Assembly (NCBI GenBank): GCA_014799675.1
Contig: JAAVHM010000054.1
Coordinates: forward strand, 2,074 to 16,270
Direction of reading: 5' to 3'
From: Ruminococcus sp.
Lineage (GTDB): Bacteria; Bacillota; Clostridia; Oscillospirales; Ruminococcaceae
Length of the DNA stretch: 14,197 nucleotides
Below the pieces are notes generated by a model. That model did no database searches. It saw only the letters and a list, made by a program, of their open reading frames with translations, and was not told where the DNA came from. Made by a program: the position numbers and the translations under genes. Of the stretch, positions 1 through 6,134 are shown one piece after another (the stretch's first letter is position 1; each line of letters opens with the position of its first letter).

Positions 1-56
1 GCAAGCTGTTCGCAGAAAAAAGCGGTCTCCTCGTCCGTAAGCATTTTTACTGCCAT
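1..56 (-). CDS. Partial CDS, N-terminus only; possibly type II secretion F-family protein
   Basis: Only the first 18 codons and part of the 19th are in the window, reading MAVKMLTDEETAFFCEQL(A). The ATG at 56-54 follows a strong GGAGGG ribosome binding site, about 8 bases upstream on the minus strand, so this is a real start. The AFFCEQLA stretch resembles the start of T2SF/GspF domains, where an F-C-x-x-L-A pattern opens the first cytoplasmic helix bundle of the type II secretion or type IV pilus inner-membrane platform. That resemblance rests on very few residues. The start is supported, the function is a guess. Confidence 0.5.
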   Translation of the reverse strand, partial: MAVKMLTDEETAFFCEQL

Positions 57-78
57 ATTAAAAATCCCTCCAAATAGT

Positions 79-98
79 CAATTAATAATTATTAATTG
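79..98. repeat. AT-rich dispersed repeat, perfect 20-bp palindrome
   Basis: CAATTAATAATTATTAATTG is its own reverse complement. It belongs to the ATTAATAATT-type repeat seen again at 190-222, 10957-10981, 11041-11060 and 14069-14078. It lies just upstream of the ribosome binding site of the minus-strand partial gene. With the copy at 190-222 it brackets an AT-rich spacer in which I see no other gene. Confidence 0.7.
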
Positions 99-189
99 TT
101 ATCTTATTTAATAAATATTTAAAAAATAATCTGCAAATATTCCGCAATCAATCAATAATTGATCAGTAAATAAACCGTAATGACAGCCC

Positions 190-222
190 ATTATTAATTA
201 TTAATTGTTAATTATTAATTAA
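190..222. repeat. AT-rich dispersed repeat at the 3' end of the lipoprotein gene
   Basis: This is a run of ATTAATTATTAATTGTTAATT-type sequence built from the same 7-8 base unit as the copy at 79-98. It begins a few bases beyond the TGA stop (225-227) of the minus-strand transglutaminase-like gene. There is no GC-rich stem with a T tract, so it is not a conventional intrinsic terminator. Confidence 0.65.
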
Positions 223-224
223 AT

Positions 225-1415
225 TCAGTATCTGTATACAGCAGAATAATTGCCGTCGTCGGAAATGTATGCTGAAATTTTCTCTTTGTCCGAATTGCTG
301 GAATAAAACGTTGCGTCCGTAATGTTGTAGCCTTTCTTTTTAAGGAACAGTTCGGGAGTTATCCACCCTGTCTCGTCGGTGTAGACCTCGTTCCATGCGT
401 GATAAATTTTAGGGTCTGCATAGCCTATCACAAGCCTTGCGGGAATTCCCTGTGAACGGCACATTGCCGCAAAAAGGGAAGTGTAATCGAAGCAAATTCC
501 CTTGCCCTTTGAAAGCGTGTTGTCGGGGTAAGGCACATATCCGCTTTGAACCGTCGCGGCAAGGTTCTTGTCATAGGAAACATTTTCGGTGACATAACCA
601 AAAATTTCCGCAATTTTTTCCACGTCGTCCGTTATCCCCGCGCAAACCTCCGCCGCTTTTTTCACGCAGGCGGAATTGCCGTCGAAGTCCACATATTTAT
701 TTGGATAAAGATAAGTTGAAACGCTGCTGGAAACATTTGCCTCAAAACTGCCCTCGGCAAGAGGCGCAAATTTGTTTCCCGAAAGCTGCTCGTAAATTTG
801 CACACTGTAGGAACCGCTGCCCATAAGCGGGAAAAATTCCCGTTTCCCGGGGGTCAGGTCATGGTCGTAACGGATGTCGCCGCAGGTTATCCTTACCTTT
901 GCGGCGGACGCACTTCCACTGTACATTGCCGAAATATAACCCTCTGCCGCATAGCTGTAGTCCGCCTCGGCGTTATCCCCCGAAATGACCTTGTCGCCTG
1001 TCTTTGGCATATTTATCTTGGGTATAACGACCTCCGCTTTCGGCTTGGAAGTGGTGGCGGCTGTAGTTGTTGTGGTCTCCGTTTCCGTTTTTGTTTCGGG
1101 AATTTCCGTAACGGTTTGAGAAATTTCTGTCACCGTGTTTTCCGTTTCCGAAGTTATTTCCGACGTTTGCTCCGTGTCGGAAATTTCACTCTCCGAGGTG
1201 GTCTCGGAAATGCTGTCCGTTTCCGTTTTGATTTCGGAAATTTCCGTCGTTTGCGGAGCTTCTTCGGGAATTTCCGAAATTTCCGTTTGTGCGGTCGCGG
1301 AGGAAAAATTTTGCTCCGAAGCCGCAGAAGTTGTATCGTTATTGCCGCTTGTGCAGGAAGAAAGCAGCAACGCACACATTAATGAAAAAACATATAAATT
1401 GGCTTTACGCCGCAT
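225..1415 (-). CDS. Transglutaminase-like lipoprotein with Thr/Ser/Glu-rich linker
   Basis: This is a predicted secreted, lipid-anchored protein of 396 aa. A signal peptide with lipobox LLSSC puts the lipidated cysteine at residue 21. Residues 22-126 are a low-complexity T/S/E linker with TEISEI repeated at 44-49 and 57-62, probably spanning the cell wall. The C-terminal half is a transglutaminase-core (papain-like) domain with a visible Cys-His-Asp triad: C308 in GKGICFDY, H339 in YHAWNEVY, and D367 in NITDATFY. Residues 324-332 (IPARLVIGY) are also typical. Members of this superfamily act as peptidases or crosslinkers at the cell surface; the substrate is unknown. The start is supported by AAGGAG about 7 bases upstream. 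It lies 106 bp downstream of relQ on the same strand with no clear promoter of its own, so co-transcription is plausible. Confidence 0.85.
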   Translation of the reverse strand: MRRKANLYVFSLMCALLLSSCTSGNNDTTSAASEQNFSSATAQTEISEIPEEAPQTTEISEIKTETDSISETTSESEISDTEQTSEITSETENTVTEISQTVTEIPETKTETETTTTTAATTSKPKAEVVIPKINMPKTGDKVISGDNAEADYSYAAEGYISAMYSGSASAAKVRITCGDIRYDHDLTPGKREFFPLMGSGSYSVQIYEQLSGNKFAPLAEGSFEANVSSSVSTYLYPNKYVDFDGNSACVKKAAEVCAGITDDVEKIAEIFGYVTENVSYDKNLAATVQSGYVPYPDNTLSKGKGICFDYTSLFAAMCRSQGIPARLVIGYADPKIYHAWNEVYTDETGWITPELFLKKKGYNITDATFYSSNSDKEKISAYISDDGNYSAVYRY

Positions 1416-1474
1416 ATTGCTGCTCCTTTCACGTATTTTTTCTCGCTTTTATCAGCAAGGAATTTAAATATTCG

Positions 1475-1567
1475 TACCCGCCCCCTTGATAGGGGGCTTG
1501 GTAAATTATCAGTTTGTGATTTTAAGCTTTGGGGGTAGAACATGGCTGCGCCGGCTCAGCGCCGTTC
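1475..1567 (+). repeat. Composite GC-rich repeat, copy 1, overlapping the relQ 3' end
   Basis: Box A is TACCCGCCCCCTTGATAGG followed by GGGCTTGGTAAA (1475-1505). It holds a hairpin with stem GCCCCCT/AGGGGGC (1480-1486 with 1491-1497) and loop TGAT. Box B is TTTGGGGGTAGAACATGG from 1528, followed by a GGCTC-containing end. The same two-box layout recurs at 12001-12085, inverted at 12605-12693, and decayed at 12721-12795. Box B lies inside the relQ reading frame and provides its last codons and stop. No T tract follows the hairpin on either strand, so it is not a standard terminator. Confidence 0.75.
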
Positions 1568-2250
1568 CTTTTTTGAATAGTTGTATGGATATCCTGCATT
1601 TCGCAGTCCAGCTTAGATATCTCGTCCGCGCATATCTTGAGACGCTTCCGCAAATCGGGTGAAACGTCGTTCGCGGTCTTGTATTTCAGCTTGTGTTCAA
1701 GGCTTGCCCAGAAGTCCATAGCAATAGTGCGTATCTGTATTTCCACAGGAATAGGGTACGCCCCCGTGGAAAGGAAAATAGGTATTTCCACAATAAGGTG
1801 GAGGCTCTTGTAACCAGAGGGCTTGGGATTTTTTATATAATCCCGCACACGAACGAGGGTCACGTCGCTTTGGCTCGTCAGCAGGTCGGCAACGCGGTAA
1901 ATGTCGTCGATATAGTTGCATATGACCCGTATTCCCGCAACGTCCGTAATGTTCGCCGAAACCGATTCCATTGTCACGGGGAGACCCTTTGACTTGACCT
2001 TTTTCAGTATGCTCTGGGGGGATTTCAGTCTTGATTCAATGCTGTGTATCGGGTTGTAGGCATATTTTGTCTGAAATTCCTCGTCCAGAATTTCAAGCTT
2101 TGTGCGAATTTCCTTTATGCCCGCGCGGTAGATCTGCATTCTTGAGGCAAAGTTCCTTATAACGCTTTCAAGCTCGCTGATATCGCTTTCGCTTACGTTG
2201 TCCAGAGCTTCCTCCAGACCTGTTTTGCTGACCGCCAATTCAGTAGACAT
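1522..2250 (-). CDS. relQ: Small alarmone synthetase, RelQ type (GTP pyrophosphokinase)
   Basis: Makes (p)ppGpp by transferring pyrophosphate from ATP to GDP or GTP; cytoplasmic, single-domain, without the hydrolase or regulatory domains of long RelA/SpoT. The 242-aa length suits the RelQ/YjbM family. Visible RelA_SpoT motifs, numbered from the chosen start: the ATP-side SRLKSPQSILKK (73-84), DVAGIRVICNYIDDIY (103-118), RDYIKNPKPSGYKSLH (136-151), and EIQIRTIAMDFWASLEHKL (170-188). The start is at 2250 because AAAGGA lies 9 bases upstream and a consensus promoter at 2294-2322 puts the transcript start near 2287. The longer frame opening at 2337 would begin upstream of that transcript. The last 12 or so residues (AEPAQPCSTPKA) are encoded by a dispersed repeat and are unlikely to be part of the fold. 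Confidence 0.93.
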   Translation of the reverse strand: MSTELAVSKTGLEEALDNVSESDISELESVIRNFASRMQIYRAGIKEIRTKLEILDEEFQTKYAYNPIHSIESRLKSPQSILKKVKSKGLPVTMESVSANITDVAGIRVICNYIDDIYRVADLLTSQSDVTLVRVRDYIKNPKPSGYKSLHLIVEIPIFLSTGAYPIPVEIQIRTIAMDFWASLEHKLKYKTANDVSPDLRKRLKICADEISKLDCEMQDIHTTIQKRNGAEPAQPCSTPKA

Positions 2251-2293
2251 CTTAAACATTCCTTTAAAAAAATTCCCCTGCGTGGTTATTTTT

Positions 2294-2322
2294 ATTTTAC
2301 CATTTTTTCTTTGCAATGTCAA
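2294..2322 (-). promoter_or_regulatory. Sigma-A promoter for relQ
   Basis: On the minus strand, -35 TTGACA (2322-2317), a 17-bp spacer, and -10 TAAAAT (2299-2294) preceded by TGG, an extended -10. The predicted transcript start is near 2287, giving a leader of about 37 nt to the start at 2250. Confidence 0.8.
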
Positions 2323-2398
2323 CAGAATATACCTCAAATATACTGTAATTTTTTGTAGAAAATAGTAGTAAACAAAGCTTTTGCAAAGGAGGAAAAAA

Positions 2399-2809
2399 AT
2401 GCCTAAAGCGATAGAAAACCTTATACTTTTTCTTTTCGGGGGAGCGATCTATTCAATGATAGAGGTGATTTTCAGGGGGTATACCCATTGGAGCATGACC
2501 CTGACGGGGGGACTTTGCCTGCTGATACTTTACAGACGGTTCACATCACGTCCCCATGAGCCGCTGCTGATGAAATGCCTTTTCGGGGCAATAGTCATAA
2601 CCACGCTGGAGTTTATAGCGGGCTGCATTGTCAACCTGTGGCTCGGCTGGGACGTTTGGGACTATTCGGGGCTTATGTTCAATCTATTCGGGCAAATATG
2701 CCTGCCGTTCTCGGTGATATGGTTTTTTATAACAATTCCCGCGGCGGCTTTGAGCGAATTTTTCAGCAGACGTTTTGCGGAATTAAAAAACCTTGTTACC
2801 GAAATGTAA
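2399..2809 (+). CDS. CmpB-like small integral membrane protein (putative ABC transporter permease family)
   Basis: A 136-aa hydrophobic protein with about four membrane segments (roughly 5-23, 33-48, 58-80, 98-120). It matches the family usually annotated 'putative ABC transporter permease' (ABC_trans_CmpB type). Diagnostic-looking stretches are RGYTHWSMTLTGG near residue 26, the conserved Glu and Gly of TLEFIAGCIVN, and LGWDVWDYSGLMFNLFGQI at 82-100. There is no ATPase partner nearby and the real function of the family is unknown to me. The start at 2399 is set by AAGGAGG (2386-2392) six bases upstream, rather than the in-frame codon at 2381. It is divergent from relQ; I did not find a convincing promoter of its own in the shared gap. 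Confidence 0.8.
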   Translation: MPKAIENLILFLFGGAIYSMIEVIFRGYTHWSMTLTGGLCLLILYRRFTSRPHEPLLMKCLFGAIVITTLEFIAGCIVNLWLGWDVWDYSGLMFNLFGQICLPFSVIWFFITIPAAALSEFFSRRFAELKNLVTEM

Positions 2810-2853
2810 CCTTTTGTTTTCAATTTGTAACCTTTTGCTTCCAATCTGTAACC
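2805..2853 (+). repeat. 21-bp tandem repeat, three TGTAACC boxes
   Basis: TGTAACC occurs at 2805-2811, 2826-2832 and 2847-2853, exactly 21 bp apart. The two full units are near-identical (TGTAACCTTTTGYTTYCAAT). A shorter TGTAATT follows at 2858, and an inverted GTTACA at 2884-2889 overlaps the -10 box. The first box includes the TAA stop of the upstream membrane-protein gene. The array ends about 10 bp before the -35 of the next gene, so it may be a regulator binding array. Confidence 0.75.
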
Positions 2854-2862
2854 GAATTGTAA

Positions 2863-2891
2863 TTGTATTTTTCGGGGAACAATGTTACAAT
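2863..2891 (+). promoter_or_regulatory. Extended -10 promoter for the second lipoprotein gene
   Basis: -35 TTGTAT (2863-2868), 17-bp spacer, -10 TACAAT (2886-2891) with the extended TGT element directly before it. The transcript start would be near 2898, about 45 nt ahead of the ATG at 2943. Confidence 0.6.
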
Positions 2892-2942
2892 TATATTGCG
2901 GCAGGAATTTCCTTTGCCGTAATATATACACAAGGTGATAAT

Positions 2943-3980
2943 ATGAGAAAATTTTCCATACTTTGTATAATTCTGGCGGCGTTTTTGCTGACCTCGTGCA
3001 GGGAAAACCGCGAGGGAGAGGTCATGGGCGTTCCAAGCGAAACGCCCTCTCTGACGCTTACAGAGGAGATCATCAAGCCCGTTATTGAAAATAAAAAAGC
3101 CGAGCTGGATATTTCGGACGACCCATTCGGCGTGACAGATATTTATAGCGGGACAATGTTCGATTATAACAACGACGGTCATGACGATTACGTGATAGCA
3201 TACGGGTTGTACGCACAGTTTCAGCTTGTTATAATTGACTCGCAGAACGGCGATATACTGTTCGACAACAGAATAATGACGCATTTTGCGTCAAACACGA
3301 AGGTGGAAATTTTTAGAAATAAAAATTCCGAATATGCTTTTAAAATAACTTTAAGGAACGAAAAGCCCTCCGTTTCAAATATTGACGAAACAATTCAAAT
3401 CATAACGGCTTCCGAGGAATGTATTTTTGAAGCGGTGTACGATTACGAAACGGGAGATTTTTACAAAGGTTACGCTTACTATAACTCTGACAATGAGTAC
3501 ACGCAGGAGGAATATATCCAAAAGCAGGAAGAATTGTTAACCGGATATGAGCATTATGCCGATATAGAGTGGGAAGCGTATTACTCCAAAGCGGAAGCAT
3601 TTTATAAAAATGACGACAGCGTAATTTTTATCGGGGAAAATAAAATTGAAAATTTGGGAGGCTATGCAAATAAAAATTATACTGTAAGCGCAGAAGAAGC
3701 CTTTGAAAATATTCTGGAAACAGGTATTATCCCCGATGATTCAAAGCTTATGTGTTCGGGGACGGTGTTGTTAGAAAACAATACATACTATTTGATCGGG
3801 AAAATTTTTGACAACGGAGAAACAGTAGTTACAGAAGATACCTTTTGGGTAAATGCCGAAAACGGAGCAGTTTATATTTATCTTGACCCAAGCCTGCCCG
3901 CAAGCGAATATCTTGCCGAATACAAGGCTCAGATCGAAGCGGACGATTTCAGAAGCAGAATTGTACGGGTATATACCTGA
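2943..3980 (+). CDS. Lipoprotein of unknown function with an Asp-rich calcium-loop-like motif
   Basis: A 345-aa predicted lipoprotein. MRKFSILCIILAAFLLTSC is a signal peptide with lipobox LTSC (Cys19), so the mature protein is probably membrane-anchored outside the cell. Near residues 74-82 the sequence DYNNDGHDD fits the D-x-N-x-D-G-x-x-D loop of FG-GAP/VCBS-type or EF-hand-like calcium sites, followed by a beta strand (YVIAYG) as in FG-GAP repeats. Only one such loop is obvious. The rest is rich in acidic residues, Tyr and Asn; I recognise no enzyme domain. The start at 2943 follows AAGGTGAT at a normal distance, and the signal peptide begins there; an upstream in-frame codon at 2793 is rejected. 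It has its own promoter upstream and is followed by a hairpin with a T tract. Confidence 0.85.
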   Translation: MRKFSILCIILAAFLLTSCRENREGEVMGVPSETPSLTLTEEIIKPVIENKKAELDISDDPFGVTDIYSGTMFDYNNDGHDDYVIAYGLYAQFQLVIIDSQNGDILFDNRIMTHFASNTKVEIFRNKNSEYAFKITLRNEKPSVSNIDETIQIITASEECIFEAVYDYETGDFYKGYAYYNSDNEYTQEEYIQKQEELLTGYEHYADIEWEAYYSKAEAFYKNDDSVIFIGENKIENLGGYANKNYTVSAEEAFENILETGIIPDDSKLMCSGTVLLENNTYYLIGKIFDNGETVVTEDTFWVNAENGAVYIYLDPSLPASEYLAEYKAQIEADDFRSRIVRVYT

Positions 3981-3996
3981 TCGCCCATAAAAGAAC

Positions 3997-4025
3997 TTGA
4001 ATAATCCCAAAATGTATGGTATAAT
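3997..4025 (+). promoter_or_regulatory. Consensus sigma-A promoter for the three-gene operon
   Basis: -35 TTGAAT (3997-4002), 17-bp spacer, -10 TATAAT (4020-4025). The predicted start is near 4032 with a leader of about 29 nt. The -10 box lies in the centre of a palindrome (4010-4039), which suggests repressor control. Confidence 0.75.
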
Positions 4026-4046
4026 TGTACCATACATTTATTTTTT
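4010..4046 (+). terminator. Hairpin with T tract; also operator-like palindrome over the -10 box
   Basis: Stem AAATGTATGGTA (4010-4021) pairs with TACCATACATTT (4028-4039) around a 6-base loop, followed by ATTTTTT (4040-4046). This is the form of an intrinsic terminator for the lipoprotein gene that ends at 3980, though the stem is AT-rich. The loop and left arm contain the TATAAT of the next promoter, so the same DNA could be an operator. Both roles are inferred. Confidence 0.6.
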
Positions 4047-4060
4047 AAGGAATTGATTAC

Positions 4061-4435
4061 ATGAGTGAACGAGTTTTTAAGATACCAGAATTTGAATATT
4101 TCGATATGGGCGGAAAGTACAGCGGCTGCAAGCGGGGCTTCGACCAACAGGACTTCAACTTCCGCTTTATGCCAAAGGAAACGATTTTAGCGCAGGTGTG
4201 GTACGGCGTGAACTGCTTTGACAAGTCGGAGCTTGTTTCGGAAAAAGAATTTGAAAAGACGCGGGACGGCTACCGGTCCGCCTGCGACTGGGTGGAGGAG
4301 CAGTTTAAGGTCTGGCACGAGAACCACGAGCTGCTTCCCCCCGGCAGAGGATATTTCAGCAACCCTCCCGCCGAGGGCGCATGGAACAGCTTTATGGAGA
4401 ACAATGATGACGAGACCGTGACAGAGGTGCAGTAG
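4061..4435 (+). CDS. Hypothetical protein, 124 aa
   Basis: Not recognised. It has no signal peptide or membrane segment, so it is predicted cytoplasmic. It is rich in aromatic residues, with Phe/Tyr/Trp spread throughout, has three cysteines (23, 52, 75), and ends in an acidic tail (ENNDDETVTEVQ). The start is supported by AAGGAA (4047-4052) 8 bases upstream and by a strong promoter directly before it, so it is a real gene. It is the first gene of a likely operon: the cysteine hydrolase gene starts 35 bp after its stop and an oxidoreductase follows after another 35 bp. Its promoter-proximal position and the palindrome over the -10 would fit a co-regulated small accessory protein, but no function can be stated. 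Confidence 0.8.
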   Translation: MSERVFKIPEFEYFDMGGKYSGCKRGFDQQDFNFRFMPKETILAQVWYGVNCFDKSELVSEKEFEKTRDGYRSACDWVEEQFKVWHENHELLPPGRGYFSNPPAEGAWNSFMENNDDETVTEVQ

Positions 4436-4470
4436 AACTGTACGCAAACAACGATTTGGAGGAAATTACA

Positions 4471-4989
4471 ATGAAAGAAGCATTGCTTATAATCGACGTA
4501 CAAAACGATTATTTCCCTAAAGGAGCGTGTGAACTCGTCGGTGCGTATGAAGCGGAAAACAAAATAAAGTCTTTGATAGAGGAAAGCCGCAGAATTAACC
4601 GTCCTATCATTTATATTCAGCATATCAATCCGCCTGATGATACATTTTTTATTGAGGGTACGTTCGGGTGCGAGATTTCCGAGCGCATTAAGCCGCAGGC
4701 TGACGACAAGGTTATCGTTAAATATTACCCAAACAGCCTTTTAGAGACGGATTTGAATTCTTATCTTAAAGAAAACGGTATCGGAAAGCTGATAGTTTGC
4801 GGAATGATGACCCATATGTGTGTCGATACTACCGTTCGGGCGGCAATGGACTACGGATATGAGGTTGACCTTGTTGCTGACGGGTGCGCAACTATGGATC
4901 TGGAAATATCGGGAGAGATAATCCCTGCGGAAACAGTGCAGAAAACTTTTCTCGCTTCATTAAACGGCATTTTTGCCAATATTATATAA
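4471..4989 (+). CDS. Isochorismatase-like cysteine hydrolase
   Basis: A 172-aa cytoplasmic enzyme of the isochorismatase/nicotinamidase superfamily. These hydrolyse amides, or isochorismate, through a Cys thiolate activated by an Asp-Lys pair. All three residues are visible: D9 in LLIIDVQNDYF, K84 in VIVKYYPNSL, and C117 in CGMMTHMCVDTTVRAA. The length is at the short end for the family. It lacks the carrier-protein domain of siderophore isochorismatases. Substrate is not predictable: nicotinamide, ureido and other amides are all used by relatives. The start is the ATG at 4471, with GGAGG (4458-4462) 8 bases before it; an in-frame TTG at 4456 overlaps that ribosome binding site and is rejected. 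It is the middle gene of the operon. Confidence 0.9.
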   Translation: MKEALLIIDVQNDYFPKGACELVGAYEAENKIKSLIEESRRINRPIIYIQHINPPDDTFFIEGTFGCEISERIKPQADDKVIVKYYPNSLLETDLNSYLKENGIGKLIVCGMMTHMCVDTTVRAAMDYGYEVDLVADGCATMDLEISGEIIPAETVQKTFLASLNGIFANII

Positions 4990-5024
4990 CATTCAAAACT
5001 ATTTTAACGGAGAGGAATATTCTT

Positions 5025-6011
5025 ATGTCAAACATTACTAATTGGGGAATTATGGCCACAGGCAAAATTGCCCACACCTTTGCAAAAGCCGTGAACGCCG
5101 CCGAGGGCGCAAAGCTTTACGCCTGCGCTTCGAGAAATTCGGAAAAGGCTGCCGAGTTCGGAAAGCTTTACGGCGCGGAGAGATCCTACGGCTCTTATGA
5201 GGAGCTTGCCGCCGACCCGAATGTCGATATTGTGTACGTGGCTTCCCCCATGAGCTGTCATTACGAGAACGTCAGGCTTTGCTTTGAGCATGGCAAAAAC
5301 GTCCTCTGCGAGAAAAGCATAACCATGAACTCGGAACAACTTGCGGAACTGGTAAAAACTGCAAAAGAGAAAAATTTATTTTTTATGGAGGCAATGTGGA
5401 CAAAGTGCCTGCCCTCGTTCCTAAAGGCAAATGAATGGGTTCGGTCGGGCAAGATAGGGGAAATACGTGCGATACGTGCGGATTTTTCAAACCCCGTGGA
5501 CTTCGCCCCCGAGGACAGGCTTTTCCGTCCCGAACTTGGCGGAGGCGCGCTCCTTGACTTGGCAGTTTATCCCATTACATTTATAACGGCTTTCCTCGGC
5601 TATGAGCCTGTGGAAATTTCTTCCTCCGTAAATTTCGGAAGAAGCGGCGTTGACACCGACGAAGCGGTTATTTTCAAATACAAAAACGCCTTTGCAAGCA
5701 TGACCGCGGGCTTTAATATGGAGAACGAAAACCGCGCCGTTATCGTTGGTACAGAGGGCAGGATAGCCTTTGACCAGTGGTTTTTCTGCACGGACACGGT
5801 GCGTCTTTTCCGCTGGGACAACGTTTTGCTGGAGGAAAGCGTTACGCCCCACATCTGCAACGGCTATGAGTACGAGATACTGGAAGCACAGAGGTGTCTT
5901 TCCGAGGGGTTAAAGGAAAGTCCCCTGAACCCGCTGTCCGACACGGTTTCCGTAATGAAGATAATGGACGGGTTACGCAAGGATTGGAGCTACAGCTTTC
6001 CGAACGAATGA
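5025..6011 (+). CDS. Gfo/Idh/MocA-family NAD(P)-dependent oxidoreductase
   Basis: 328 aa, soluble. It has an N-terminal Rossmann domain with WGIMATGKIA (7-16) at the dinucleotide loop and a C-terminal alpha/beta substrate domain. The characteristic lysine is K97 in VLCEKSITMN; most relatives have EKP, here EKS. GGGALLDLAVYPI (172-184) carries D178 and Y182 at the active-site positions. The sequence most resembles the dihydrodiol dehydrogenase-like branch, whose members oxidise or reduce sugars and diols; the actual substrate is unknown. The start at 5025 follows GAGAGGA at a normal distance; an upstream in-frame codon at 4884 lies within the hydrolase gene and is rejected. It is the last gene of the operon; no clear terminator follows before the next promoter at 6067. 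Confidence 0.92.
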   Translation: MSNITNWGIMATGKIAHTFAKAVNAAEGAKLYACASRNSEKAAEFGKLYGAERSYGSYEELAADPNVDIVYVASPMSCHYENVRLCFEHGKNVLCEKSITMNSEQLAELVKTAKEKNLFFMEAMWTKCLPSFLKANEWVRSGKIGEIRAIRADFSNPVDFAPEDRLFRPELGGGALLDLAVYPITFITAFLGYEPVEISSSVNFGRSGVDTDEAVIFKYKNAFASMTAGFNMENENRAVIVGTEGRIAFDQWFFCTDTVRLFRWDNVLLEESVTPHICNGYEYEILEAQRCLSEGLKESPLNPLSDTVSVMKIMDGLRKDWSYSFPNE

Positions 6012-6066
6012 TTTTGGCAAATGCTCCCAAACTATAAATTTTTTTAAAGGATTTTTTGTATAAGTC

Positions 6067-6095
6067 TTGAATTTTTTATTTACATATGTTATAAT
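6067..6095 (+). promoter_or_regulatory. Consensus extended -10 promoter for the sensor kinase gene
   Basis: -35 TTGAAT (6067-6072), 17-bp spacer, -10 TATAAT (6090-6095) with the extended TGT element. The transcript start is predicted near 6102, giving a leader of about 33 nt. Both boxes are identical to those of the promoter at 3997-4025. Confidence 0.75.
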
Positions 6096-6134
6096 GTTAT
6101 TATCTTTTAATATTTTTTTCGGAGTATATTTAAA

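Noticed and set aside
798..1382. Long plus-strand reading frame opposite the transglutaminase-like lipoprotein
   Set aside because: It is antisense to a gene with a signal peptide, catalytic triad and good ribosome binding site. Its Arg/Phe-rich sequence is what the repetitive linker gives on the other strand.
1475..1505. GC-rich hairpin read as a simple intrinsic terminator
   Set aside because: No T tract follows on either strand, and the same sequence recurs elsewhere with a second conserved box, so a repeat element explains it better.
2251..2337. Longer N-terminus for RelQ starting at 2337
   Set aside because: A TTGACA/TAAAAT promoter lies inside this extension with its transcript start at about 2287, and the best ribosome binding site serves 2250.
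2805..2864. Tandem repeats considered as a CRISPR array or plasmid-type iterons
   Set aside because: There are only three short units with near-identical spacers, no cas or replication genes nearby, and a promoter directly downstream.
2793..2942. N-terminal extension of the second lipoprotein
   Set aside because: It would bury the signal peptide and lipobox about 50 residues inside the protein. AAGGTGAT directly precedes the ATG at 2943, and the extension crosses the tandem repeat and promoter.
6012..6066. Terminator after the oxidoreductase gene
   Set aside because: The stretch has T runs but no stem of useful length, so I do not call one.
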